Origin: Anaerolinea sp.
GTDB lineage: Bacteria; Chloroflexota; Anaerolineae; SpSt-313
Assembly: GCA_020725765.1 (NCBI GenBank)
Contig: DYEI01000541.1
Coordinates: forward strand, 1 to 50,520
Direction of reading: 5' to 3'
Length of the DNA stretch: 50,520 nt
Shown here one piece after another: positions 1-8,463 of this stretch. A program made the position numbers and the translations under genes. A model generated the notes under the pieces. That model saw nothing but the letters and a program-made list of their open reading frames with translations. It was not told the DNA's origin and ran no database searches. How positions within the stretch are numbered: position 1 is the stretch's first letter; the number at the start of each line of letters is the position of its first letter.

Positions 1-84
1 CGCGCAGGCCACGGGCGCCTGCACTCCCCCAGGCCACTTGTGGGTAACGGATAGGTCCGTCCAGGGAAGGGGCAAGACACTACA

Positions 85-141
85 GGGTGTTTTAGGCTCC
101 GCTGGCGCGCCGCGGCCCGCCAGCGGAGCCTAAAAACACCC
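85..141. repeat. Long inverted repeat / hairpin
   Basis: GGGTGTTTTAGGCTCCGCTGGCG (85-107) pairs with CGCCAGCGGAGCCTAAAAACACCC (118-141), one bulged base. Confidence 0.85.
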
Positions 142-146
142 ATTGG

Positions 147-201
147 GAATGACCCCTCCCCCAGGCGGGCACGATGTGCCCCCCTGGGGGAGGGGTCATT
201 C
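147..201. repeat. Long inverted repeat / hairpin
   Basis: GAATGACCCCTCCCCCAGG (147-165) is perfectly complementary to 183-201; inner GGGCAC/GTGCCC. Confidence 0.85.
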
Positions 202-295
202 GAGCTACCATCGCGAACCTGCCAGTCCACGCCGGCAGCCGCAGCACGGCAGGGCAGCCGCTCTGCCAGACGCCCCTGGCTGCCTGTCGAATGCC

Positions 296-1219
296 TCAGT
301 CAGTCAGATTGACCACGCGCACACCCGTATCGATCGTCCCTCCGCCTTTCTGCGGAACAACATCCTTCAGGAAGATGCCCCCGACGTACTTGGGATTGCC
401 CCGGTCGACGACGACTACGACCTTGAACGCCGCCACAGAGACGATGCGGTAGTCGATCTGGCCACTCCCCATCTGCCCGGGCCGGACCTGGTCATAGACA
501 GGGACATAGATGGTCGTGTTCAGGCGGACGCTATCCAGCGCCTTCATGGCAGATGTCTTGGTTCCGGGAGTGCCATTGATCCACATCGGAGGACGCACTT
601 CGCCGTTCCAGCCATACGTGATCCACGACACCAGCTCGGAGTCGCCGACCGCGCCGCCGTCAAAGTTCAGCCAGCCACGCTGCCCATCGGAGATGATACC
701 CTCTCCGACAACAGTCTCCTCTGTGTCCCAGATCTCCACATAGTCGCCATCCAGCCGGCCCTCGAGGGCACCCGAGTACACCGCCAGGGGCATGAGGTCT
801 CCGCGCCAGGGACCCACGGGCTCGTAGCGCGCCGCTGCGGACGCGCTCACCGTAAAGGTCGGCACCCCCACGATCGAGGCAAAGAAGGTGCGGAACGTCT
901 CACTCGCGGTCACCGCCACGGTCGGCGGCTGTATGGTCGTGGTCCAGCTCTGGGCGCCGTTGGCCAGTGCGTACCGCCCGACCGCATCGCGCACCGTCGC
1001 CTCGCTCTCCCCAAGGGCGAGCAGGCGGCACGCCGCGAGGGCGCCGGCATCTGCCGCGTTCTGCATGCGGCGACGCTGCGCGTGCACGTTGCCAAGGTCA
1101 ATCGCCATGGCCAGGAAGCCAACCAGTGCCACCAGCACCACGGCCGCCAGGACCACCGTCTGGCCGCGCTCCCGGCCCAGGCGCCAGCCCTTCTCATCCC
1201 ACCCGGATCTCGGTTCCAT
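296..1219 (-). CDS. TadG-like pilus assembly / TadE-TadG family protein
   Basis: N-terminal GQTVVLAAVVLVALVGFLAMAIDLGNVHAQRRRMQNAADAGALAA typical of TadG-like proteins. Confidence 0.8.
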   Translation of the reverse strand: MEPRSGWDEKGWRLGRERGQTVVLAAVVLVALVGFLAMAIDLGNVHAQRRRMQNAADAGALAACRLLALGESEATVRDAVGRYALANGAQSWTTTIQPPTVAVTASETFRTFFASIVGVPTFTVSASAAARYEPVGPWRGDLMPLAVYSGALEGRLDGDYVEIWDTEETVVGEGIISDGQRGWLNFDGGAVGDSELVSWITYGWNGEVRPPMWINGTPGTKTSAMKALDSVRLNTTIYVPVYDQVRPGQMGSGQIDYRIVSVAAFKVVVVVDRGNPKYVGGIFLKDVVPQKGGGTIDTGVRVVNLTD

Positions 1220-1257
1220 CGCTCCGTCCTCCCCTCGGTGTGCGCATCACTCCTCCG

Positions 1258-1713
1258 TCACGGTGTGGCCATGATGCAGCGGCTGCGCATCAAGATCCCG
1301 GCCCCCGAGCGGTCAATGATGCGCCCAATCCACCCAATGATCGGATGGAACGTGTAGGAGACGGTCACCTGAATGTTATTGCCGCCAGGCCGCGTCACAT
1401 CGACAGAGAGGTGCTCCGGCTCCAGCCCGACCACCAGCGCCATCGCCGCCTTCTTGACCCGCTCGAGCCCGGCGGTATCCTCCGGGGGATGGGCCACGCC
1501 ATAGCGGGCCCCCTCACGCGCCGCACTCGCGATCACGTTGCGCGCATAGACGGCCCTCGAGAGGTCGATGATCCCAAAGATGAACAGGAGGAGGATGGTC
1601 AGTACCACCGCAAACTCGGCCGTCGTCTGGCCGGCTGCAGTCACCCCGCGCAGGCGCCTTGATGGGGTCCCCAATCCTTGCTTGCCGACCATGTCACGAA
1701 CAGCTCCCCACAA
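1258..1713 (-). CDS. TadE-like pseudopilin family protein
   Basis: GQTTAEFAVVLTILLLFIFGIIDLSRAVYARNVIASAAREGARYG motif; start codon uncertain. Confidence 0.8.
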   Translation of the reverse strand: MWGAVRDMVGKQGLGTPSRRLRGVTAAGQTTAEFAVVLTILLLFIFGIIDLSRAVYARNVIASAAREGARYGVAHPPEDTAGLERVKKAAMALVVGLEPEHLSVDVTRPGGNNIQVTVSYTFHPIIGWIGRIIDRSGAGILMRSRCIMATP

Positions 1714-2131
1714 TCATCATCCAGGTGGTCGCCCGTATCGTGAGCGGGTTCCCTCCGAAAAGGAACAAAGTCAGCAGTGGCAGGCGATACTCGGCTGTGA
1801 CACCAACCGAGTTGCCGGGGCCACACCCATACGGCATGGAGACAGTTACCGTGACGCTCCCAGCCAGTCCCTCCGCCTCGACATCCGCCTTTGCCCGGGT
1901 CTCAATGCCGTAGACGTCATAGGGAGTGAGGGCCGCGTAGCGCGCCCCCTCACGCGAGGCATTGCTCAGGACCACCCACACAGAGAAGGCACGCCCGAGG
2001 TCGATGCAGCCCACGAGGATGAGCATCAGGAGTGGCAGCAACAGCACCAGCTCCACAATCGACTGTCCGTTCCGTGCGCGCACCCCCCAACCCCCCTGTC
2101 GTCTCTTACAAACGCAAAAGCTGGCGGGCAA
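1694..2131 (-). CDS. TadE-like family protein
   Basis: GQSIVELVLLLPLLMLILVGCIDLGRAFSVWVVLSNASREGARYAA motif; start codon uncertain. Confidence 0.8.
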   Translation of the reverse strand: MPASFCVCKRRQGGWGVRARNGQSIVELVLLLPLLMLILVGCIDLGRAFSVWVVLSNASREGARYAALTPYDVYGIETRAKADVEAEGLAGSVTVTVSMPYGCGPGNSVGVTAEYRLPLLTLFLFGGNPLTIRATTWMMIVGSCS

Positions 2132-2154
2132 GGATTTCCCCCTTGCCCCACCAG
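2121..2154 (-). terminator. Hairpin downstream of second Flp pilin
   Basis: CTGGCGGGCAAGG ... CCTTGCCCCACCAG near-perfect inverted repeat just after the pilin stop on the minus strand. Confidence 0.5.
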
Positions 2155-2179
2155 TGTGTGTGCTGCGTCGCGACGGGCT

Positions 2180-2380
2180 TCACGGCTGAATCTGGTTTGC
2201 CCTCCCGTTCTCGAGCGCGTCGCGCATGGTGTTGAAGATGTTCGCAAGGCCGCCGGACATCGCGCCGACCACGAGCACCAACACGACCCCTACGAGGGCA
2301 ATGAGCAGCGCGTACTCGGCCAGGTCCTGCCCCCGTTGCCGCCGCAGCGTCCGCACCCAGATCGTCAGGTACCGCAGCAT
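2180..2380 (-). CDS. Flp/Fap-type pilin
   Basis: 66 aa MLRYLTIWVRTLRRQRGQDLAEYALLIALVGVVLVLVVGA; start moved to the internal ATG that matches the tandem paralogue. Confidence 0.82.
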   Translation of the reverse strand: MLRYLTIWVRTLRRQRGQDLAEYALLIALVGVVLVLVVGAMSGGLANIFNTMRDALENGRANQIQP

Positions 2381-2464
2381 TCTCTGCTCCTCCACTCTCT
2401 GGGGGACAGTCCCAGCCGCAACTCTGGCCCGCCGCCCCCAACCCTCAGCCTCTTGTGGGGCGCT

Positions 2465-2504
2465 CACCGGTGGGGCAAGGGGGCGCCGCCTTGCCCCACC
2501 GGTG
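2465..2504 (-). terminator. Intercistronic hairpin between the two Flp pilins
   Basis: CACCGGTGGGGCAAGG (2465-2480) / CCTTGCCCCACCGGTG (2489-2504), 16 bp perfect. Confidence 0.6.
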
Positions 2505-2527
2505 TTGCCACATCACAGCGGGCCTTA

Positions 2528-2728
2528 CTACGGCTGGATCTGGTTGCTGCCAGCGTTCTCGAGCGCGTTGCGCACGGCGTTGAAGGTGTTCGCAAGGCCG
2601 CCCGACAGCGCGCCGATCACCAGGATCAGCACAACCGCGATGAGGGCGATGAGCAGCGCATACTCGGCCAGGTCCTGGCCCTGCTCCCGCCGCAGCGTCC
2701 GCACCCACGTCGCAAGATAGTGCAGCAT
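2528..2728 (-). CDS. Flp/Fap-type pilin
   Basis: 66 aa MLHYLATWVRTLRREQGQDLAEYALLIALIAVVLILVIGA, same length and highly similar to 2180-2380. Confidence 0.85.
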   Translation of the reverse strand: MLHYLATWVRTLRREQGQDLAEYALLIALIAVVLILVIGALSGGLANTFNAVRNALENAGSNQIQP

Positions 2729-2906
2729 CTCGTACTCCTCCTTCTGGTTCTCAACTTCCGGCGGGCGAACCCACTCCTCTTGACCCGCCCTCCCATCCGT
2801 GTGGCGCCCGGTAAGCTATCGATACCTGTATCTCCCACCTTTGGGAGAGGCATCGCCTGTCATAGCACCGCTGCCCGACCACAGGCCCCGGGCAGCAGGC
2901 CCATCA

Positions 2907-4385
2907 TCAGCCGCTAGAGACCAGCAGCGTCGCCACCTCATCCGTGTACACCGCCCGCCATCTGCCGCTCTCCGCCAGCAGTACCGCAGGCGGGCTGTCC
3001 GTCTCGATCAGGACAAGCTCGACCCCGTGCTTCCGCAGGGTCTCCTCCCACTCGCGGCGTACCCCGGCTACCGCCAGGTAGTCGCTCACGATCTCGTCCC
3101 CGTATACCTCGGTACGGCCATCGATGAATACCCGATACCCCTGCCAGATGAGGTAGCCGCCCCAGTGATAGGTGTTAAAGATCCGACCCTCGAGTCCATG
3201 CTCGCGCATGTAGGCCAGGGCGCCCGCAGGATAGAGCCTGTGCTCCAGGCGGGCATTGGACCGCACCATGTCCGCGCCCCTCATCCCCACAACAACGGCC
3301 ACAGCCGCCAACCCCACTCCCAGCACAACCTGCATCGGCCGCGGAAGCGGTCGGGCCGGCCGCCCGTGGACCCCGAAGGGCAACAAGTCCGCGGCCTGCT
3401 CTGCAAGGAGCGGAGCCCCCACCACCGACAGGAAAGGCACATGCCGGCAGGAGTACAGGGCTGCCACCGACGCCCCCAAGACCAGCAGCACCTCCCGCAA
3501 CGCGGCCCGTCGCCGCGAGAGGGCAAATGTCCCCAGCAGCGCCACCCAGTAAGCCAGCAGGGGCCAGGCCCAGGACTGGTGAAAGTCCGGCGAGAACCAC
3601 TCTTCGATGTAGGACTGGATCAGCCGGTTGCTCAGCGTGCCAAACGGGAAGAGCGCCGAGTGCAGCCCGTTCGGCGTTGCCAGAGAGCAGATAGCACTCG
3701 CCAGCAGTACCAGCCCCAGTCGACGCGGGCCCGGGCCAAGCAGCGGCTGCCCGGGCTTGCGGCCGGCCATCCAGCCCACCTCGTCGGCCAGCATGACCAC
3801 GCCCAAAACCACGAGCCCACTGACGAACCCGCTGTGCAGGTTCGCCCACAGCAGGCTCAGCGCCGGCAGGAGCCAGAGCCACGAGGGCCGCCTATCCAGG
3901 ATGTAAAGGTACAGGCTCACAAAGAAGAGTGAGAACATCTGCGGGCGCACGCCCCAGGTCATCACCGAGGCTATGGCCCCGAGAAACACCGCCCAAGCCG
4001 CGACGGCTGAATGTGCCTTGCACCGGTCATACACCATCGCAAACGCCGCCGCTATCAGCCCGGCAAAGATCACCGCCAGGCCGTTCAGGCCGACCGCCCG
4101 GTACCCGACGTACAGCAGGACGTCGGAAAGCCACTCATGGGTAACCCACAGATGGTCCGTGGCCGTGAACGAGAACACATCGGTCGCCGGAATCGTGCGC
4201 TCGCTCAGGATGTAGCGCCCCGTGGCCACATGCCACCAGAAATCGGGATCGGCCACCTGCCGCAGCGCAATCCCGGCGATGGCCGCGAGCACCACTGCCG
4301 GCGGCACCCACTCTCTCCAGGAGAGCCGTCGGGCCTCCCTCGCCTGCACCGGCTTCATCGCTATGGGTTCTGGGAAGGTTTCCAT
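2907..4385 (-). CDS. Polytopic membrane protein, glycosyltransferase-like (unassigned)
   Basis: 492 aa, many TM segments, large open frame; DPDFWWHVATGRYILSERTIPATDVFSFTATDHLWVTHEWLSDVLLY. Confidence 0.65.
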   Translation of the reverse strand: METFPEPIAMKPVQAREARRLSWREWVPPAVVLAAIAGIALRQVADPDFWWHVATGRYILSERTIPATDVFSFTATDHLWVTHEWLSDVLLYVGYRAVGLNGLAVIFAGLIAAAFAMVYDRCKAHSAVAAWAVFLGAIASVMTWGVRPQMFSLFFVSLYLYILDRRPSWLWLLPALSLLWANLHSGFVSGLVVLGVVMLADEVGWMAGRKPGQPLLGPGPRRLGLVLLASAICSLATPNGLHSALFPFGTLSNRLIQSYIEEWFSPDFHQSWAWPLLAYWVALLGTFALSRRRAALREVLLVLGASVAALYSCRHVPFLSVVGAPLLAEQAADLLPFGVHGRPARPLPRPMQVVLGVGLAAVAVVVGMRGADMVRSNARLEHRLYPAGALAYMREHGLEGRIFNTYHWGGYLIWQGYRVFIDGRTEVYGDEIVSDYLAVAGVRREWEETLRKHGVELVLIETDSPPAVLLAESGRWRAVYTDEVATLLVSSG

Positions 4386-4724
4386 TCCGTTACCTACTCG
4401 GCATTATAGCATGCTTCTTCCGGCGTAATGTGAACAATGCATAAAGCCGCACCATTTTCCCGGGGTATTCGCAGGTCCGCCCGGCTTGCCTGCCACACAG
4501 CACCCGGCATCCGCCGGTCCTTGTCACCGTGCGGCGCACGTCGCCCGCCAATCATAGTCGCTGCGTCCCCAGGCAATCACGCGGTCGCCCCGGCCAGCAC
4601 CGTTCCTCCGCGCGCCTTTCCGGCGCATCGTTGCGCTGCATTGTAAGACGTCGCATTCCCCGAAAAGCCACGGGCCAACGCCCGCGTCCCTCGGCCCTTG
4701 GCGGAGGGTACCCCATCCCCCCGT

Positions 4725-4760
4725 CCTCCTTCCCCGCCGCCGAGGCGGCGGGGAAGGAGG
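4725..4760 (+). terminator. Intrinsic-terminator-like hairpin
   Basis: CCTCCTTCCCCGCCGCC / GGCGGCGGGGAAGGAGG (17 bp) followed by CGCTCTTTTTTG. Confidence 0.6.
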
Positions 4761-4777
4761 CGCTCTTTTTTGCAAGG

Positions 4778-4814
4778 GGGTGTCCGCGGGCGGCTTCGCC
4801 GCCCGCGGACACCC
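4778..4814 (+). terminator. Intrinsic-terminator-like hairpin
   Basis: GGGTGTCCGCGGGCGGC / GCCGCCCGCGGACACCC, 17 bp perfect, 3-nt loop, followed by TTTCTT. Confidence 0.55.
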
Positions 4815-4915
4815 TTTCTTGCATCCCCGCCCCCGCGGCGCTATCCATTAGCCACAAGTGGCCTGGGGGGAGCGTAGGCGCCAACGGCGCACGTAGCCCC
4901 TCGCATAGGAGGCTG

Positions 4916-4981
4916 CCCCCTCCCCTGCCCCTCCCCAGGCAGGGCGCCCGGCGCCTGCCTGGGGAGGGGCAGGGGAGGGGG
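4916..4981. repeat. 28-bp perfect inverted repeat
   Basis: CCCCCTCCCCTGCCCCTCCCCAGGCAGG (4916-4943) perfectly complementary to 4954-4981, 10-nt loop. Confidence 0.9.
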
Positions 4982-5269
4982 CATGCTGGGGTTCCAGCAC
5001 ATGCCGGCCCCCGCTCGCCAGCTCCGAGCTCCAGTGCGCGCGGCGGGTGGTCCGTTGGGATCGACACCGGCGCGCTGTCTCATGCGCCTTGATGCCTTGC
5101 TGCCCGACTCGTGGGTAATGCACAGGCCGCGGAGGGCGGGGCCCGGGGCCTGCAACCGGCGCAGAGGTGCCGGGCCCCTCAGGCCAGCCGCCGCCGTGGC
5201 ATAGGATGTGCTCGGCGCAGAATCGCCGGCTCGGCGATCGGCCACGCCAGCACCAAGGAAACTGCGAGC

Positions 5270-5938
5270 ATGCACGGCATCGGCCGCCGCTCGCACAGGA
5301 TGGAAGGGATGTCACGCCAGGGAGGTTCGTCGGGCGCCGGCCTGCGGCTGTTCCTGCTGCTCGCCATCGTCGCAGCCGCCGGCGGGATGGCTCTCGCCCT
5401 CTTGTACCAGCTCGTTGGCGGTGGGACTCCGCCAGGAGGTGTTTCCGTTGCCCATGCGGCACCGCCCGAAGCTCCGGCCCAGAGCGCCGCAGGGGTCTCC
5501 TTCGAAAGCCTGCGGGCCGCGCTGCAACATGCTCCGGAACAGTCGCCATCGACAGAGCCTCAGGAGGCCGTGCCGGCTCAGTCGGGAGGCGAGTTCATCA
5601 CCCACATCGTACAGCGAGGGGATACACTGTTCGCCCTTGCCCGGCGCCACGGCACCACCGTCCAGGCCATCAAAGCAGCAAATGGCCTCAAGTGCGACAA
5701 GATCATTGTGGGCCAAAAGCTGCGTATCCCCGTCGCCATCGTTTGCCCGAAGCCGGTTGTCACCGTCTGCCCGACCCCGGTCCCTGTCGTCGCGCCAGCG
5801 TGCCCACAAAAAGTGGTCGTCTGCCCGCCGCCCGTCGTTGTCGTGGTGTGTCCGCCGCAGCCGGTGTGCGTGCCCGTGTGCCCGGTCGTCTGCGCGCCCG
5901 TCTGCCCGCAGGTCTGCGTCCCCGTCGTGGACCCCTGA
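5270..5938 (+). CDS. Signal-anchored LysM-domain protein with Cys/Pro/Val-rich C-terminus
   Basis: THIVQRGDTLFALARRHGTTVQAIKAANGLKCDKIIVGQKLRIP is a LysM motif; N-terminal hydrophobic segment; tail of CP/PVC repeats. Start at 5270 or 5300. Confidence 0.75.
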   Translation: MHGIGRRSHRMEGMSRQGGSSGAGLRLFLLLAIVAAAGGMALALLYQLVGGGTPPGGVSVAHAAPPEAPAQSAAGVSFESLRAALQHAPEQSPSTEPQEAVPAQSGGEFITHIVQRGDTLFALARRHGTTVQAIKAANGLKCDKIIVGQKLRIPVAIVCPKPVVTVCPTPVPVVAPACPQKVVVCPPPVVVVVCPPQPVCVPVCPVVCAPVCPQVCVPVVDP

Positions 5939-6115
5939 CCGGGTGCTGCGCGCTTGCCCTGCTACATGCAGAGGACTGCTCGAGAAGGCCAGACGCACGA
6001 GAGGGGTTCGCCGACAGGCCGGCGCAAGGCCGATCCCGACGGCCAGAGCTACCAGCAACCTGCATCCATTCCATGCGCTGAACGCGAGCCCGCACATTTG
6101 CCGTCCTGTCGTGTA

Positions 6116-6144
6116 TTGACAAACACCCGTCCCCATGGTACAAA
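6116..6144 (+). promoter_or_regulatory. Sigma70-like promoter upstream of rhaA
   Basis: TTGACA (6116-6121), 17-nt spacer, TACAAA (6139-6144). Confidence 0.5.
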
Positions 6145-6210
6145 TGTCCTCGCTCCCTATCCACAAGCCGTGGCTCCGCGGCGCCGGGTCTCTCGTGAAT
6201 GGAGGCTCCC

Positions 6211-7488
6211 ATGCCAGGCGATCTTACCGACAGACACATCCTCGACGGCTACAGCCTCGCCAGAGAGCGCTACGGCGCGCTCGGGGTCGATACCGACGCC
6301 GCGCTCGACCAGCTCGGCCGGATATCCATCAGCCTCCACTGCTGGCAAGGCGACGACGTCAGCGGATTCGAGTCCCCGGGCGGCCAGCTTGGCGGCGGGA
6401 TCGCCGCCACCGGTAACTACCCCGGCAAGGCGCGCAATGCCGACGAGCTCCGCCGAGACCTCGACAAGGCCTACAGCCTGATCCCCGGCAGGCACCGCCT
6501 CAACCTCCATGCCATCTATGCCGAGACCGGCGGCCGCAGGGTCGAGCGCGACGAGCTTCGCCCCGAGCACTTTGCCCGCTGGGTCGATTGGGCCCGCGAG
6601 AGAGGCCACGGGCTGGATTTCAACCCCACCCTTTTCTCCCACCCCAAGGCGGCCAGCGGCTTTACCCTGGCAAGCTATGACCCCGGCATCCGCAGCTTCT
6701 GGATCCGCCACTGCCTCGCCTGCCGCGAGATCGGCGAGCACTTTGGGCGCGAGCTCGGCACCCCCTGCATCACCAACATCTGGATACCCGACGGTCTCAA
6801 GGATGTGCCGGCCGATCGCAAGACGCCACGCATGCTCCTCAAGGAGTCTCTGGACGCCATCCTCTCCCGCAAGCTGGATCGCGCCTGCATCCTCGATGCC
6901 GTCGAGGGCAAGCTGTTCGGGCTCGGCTCGGAGAGCTATGTCGTCGGCTCTCACGAGTTCTATCTGAGCTATGCCATCACCAACCGGGTGCTCCTCTGCC
7001 TGGACTCCGGGCACTTTCACCCCACAGAGACGATCGCCGACAAGCTCTCGTCCGTCCTCCTCTTCCTCGACGAGGTCCTGCTTCACGTCAGTCGGGGCGT
7101 GCGCTGGGATAGCGACCACGTGGTCATCCTCTCCGACGACCTGCTCTCGATCATGCAGGAAATAGTCCGCGGCGGATTCCTCGACCGGGTTCACATCGCC
7201 CTGGACTACTTTGACGCCTCCATCAACCGCGTCGCCGCCTGGGCCATCGGCACGCGCGCCGCCCTGCGCGCGCTCCTCATGGCGCTCCTCGAGCCGACCG
7301 ATCAGCTCCGCGCGCTCGAGACTGCGGGTGACTATACTGCCCGCCTTGCCATGCTGGAGGAGCTCAAGGGCATGCCCTGGGGTGCGGTCTGGGACTACTA
7401 TTGCCTCCAGCAGGGGGTCGTTCCGGGGAAGGGCCTGATCGAGGAGGTCAAGGCCTACGAGCGCGAGGAACTGGCCAGACGGGGCTAG
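6211..7488 (+). CDS. rhaA: L-rhamnose isomerase
   Basis: [15 protein letters not shown]...[50 protein letters not shown] precedes ATG at 6211. Confidence 0.92.
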   Translation: MPGDLTDRHILDGYSLARERYGALGVDTDAALDQLGRISISLHCWQGDDVSGFESPGGQLGGGIAATGNYPGKARNADELRRDLDKAYSLIPGRHRLNLHAIYAETGGRRVERDELRPEHFARWVDWARERGHGLDFNPTLFSHPKAASGFTLASYDPGIRSFWIRHCLACREIGEHFGRELGTPCITNIWIPDGLKDVPADRKTPRMLLKESLDAILSRKLDRACILDAVEGKLFGLGSESYVVGSHEFYLSYAITNRVLLCLDSGHFHPTETIADKLSSVLLFLDEVLLHVSRGVRWDSDHVVILSDDLLSIMQEIVRGGFLDRVHIALDYFDASINRVAAWAIGTRAALRALLMALLEPTDQLRALETAGDYTARLAMLEELKGMPWGAVWDYYCLQQGVVPGKGLIEEVKAYEREELARRG

Positions 7489-7752
7489 GCGTCCGCATCG
7501 GGAGCGTGCGCCCGGATGAGCCCGACAGGCAGCGCCTTCGGGGGTGGGGCGTTGATGATGGCAGAGGCATCTGATTGGCGCACGGCCTGGCAGGATGCCC
7601 GGAACCAAGAGATCGACGGAACCCGACGAGAGCGCGTACACTGCTGATGCCCCGTGCGCAACAGACGGCGCGACCATGCCTCCTTCCACGCCCCGGCGCT
7701 CTTGACTTGAGGGCGCCCGCCTGCCCGGGTCAGCAGAGATGCGAGGGTCCAT

Positions 7753-8460
7753 ATGTCATACACGGTGCTGGTCGTTGAGGACGAGCCAACGCTGCTCGAG
7801 ACCCTGGAGTACAACCTGGCACACCAGGGCTACAACGTCCGCACGGCGACCGACGGGCTCAAAGCGCTCGAGACTGCGCGGGAGGCGCGTCCGGACATCA
7901 TCATCCTCGACATCATGCTTCCCGGCCTCGATGGGCTCGAGGTGTGTCGCGTGCTGCGACATGAGACGAACGTCCCGATCCTCCTCCTGACCGCCAGGGC
8001 CGATGAAGTGGACAAGGTCGTAGGCCTCGAGGTCGGGGCCGACGACTACCTTACCAAGCCGTTCAGCATGCGCGAGCTCCTGGCTCGGGTGAGAGCCCAC
8101 CTTCGGCGAGTCCGCCTCATGAGAGAGGAGCTCACCGCGACGGAGCGGGCTGCTCCCAGAGAGCACCTTGTCTGCGGCGACCTCGTGATAGACCTGGCAC
8201 GCCGCGAGGTGCGGAAAAGCGGCCAGGCTCTGAGGCTGAGCCCCAAAGAGTTTGAGCTGCTGGCGTTCCTTGCGCAGCACAGAGGTCACGTCCTCTCCCG
8301 CGAGCAGATTCTCGACCAGGTGTGGGGATGGAGCTATGCAGGCGGCACGCGCACGGTTGACGTACACGTGCGGTCCCTCCGCGAGAAGATCGAGCGCGAC
8401 CCTGCGAACCCCGAGCGCCTCGTCACCGTGCGCGGCGCCGGCTACCGATTCGAGGGATAG
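7753..8460 (+). CDS. phoB: OmpR/PhoB-family response regulator
   Basis: Receiver ([19 protein letters not shown]) plus winged-helix C-terminus ([17 protein letters not shown]); adjacent to phoR-like kinase and pst genes. Confidence 0.9.
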   Translation: MSYTVLVVEDEPTLLETLEYNLAHQGYNVRTATDGLKALETAREARPDIIILDIMLPGLDGLEVCRVLRHETNVPILLLTARADEVDKVVGLEVGADDYLTKPFSMRELLARVRAHLRRVRLMREELTATERAAPREHLVCGDLVIDLARREVRKSGQALRLSPKEFELLAFLAQHRGHVLSREQILDQVWGWSYAGGTRTVDVHVRSLREKIERDPANPERLVTVRGAGYRFEG

Positions 8461-8463
8461 GCC

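Noticed and set aside
1568-2917. 449-aa plus-strand ORF across the pilin genes
   Set aside because: Covers TadE/Flp genes antisense; the minus-strand products have clear pilin motifs.
4552-5067. Minus-strand ORF in the hairpin-rich gap
   Set aside because: Translates palindromic low-complexity DNA (Pro/Gly/Arg-rich); not a credible protein.
1-5130. Possible CRISPR array from repeated/palindromic sequence
   Set aside because: Repeats differ in sequence, are not regularly spaced, and no cas genes are present.
6157-7752. 531-aa minus-strand ORF
   Set aside because: Antisense to rhaA, which has clear family motifs.
7489-7752. Promoter or small gene between rhaA and phoB
   Set aside because: A TTGACT hexamer is present but no matching -10 at proper spacing; small ORFs lack support.
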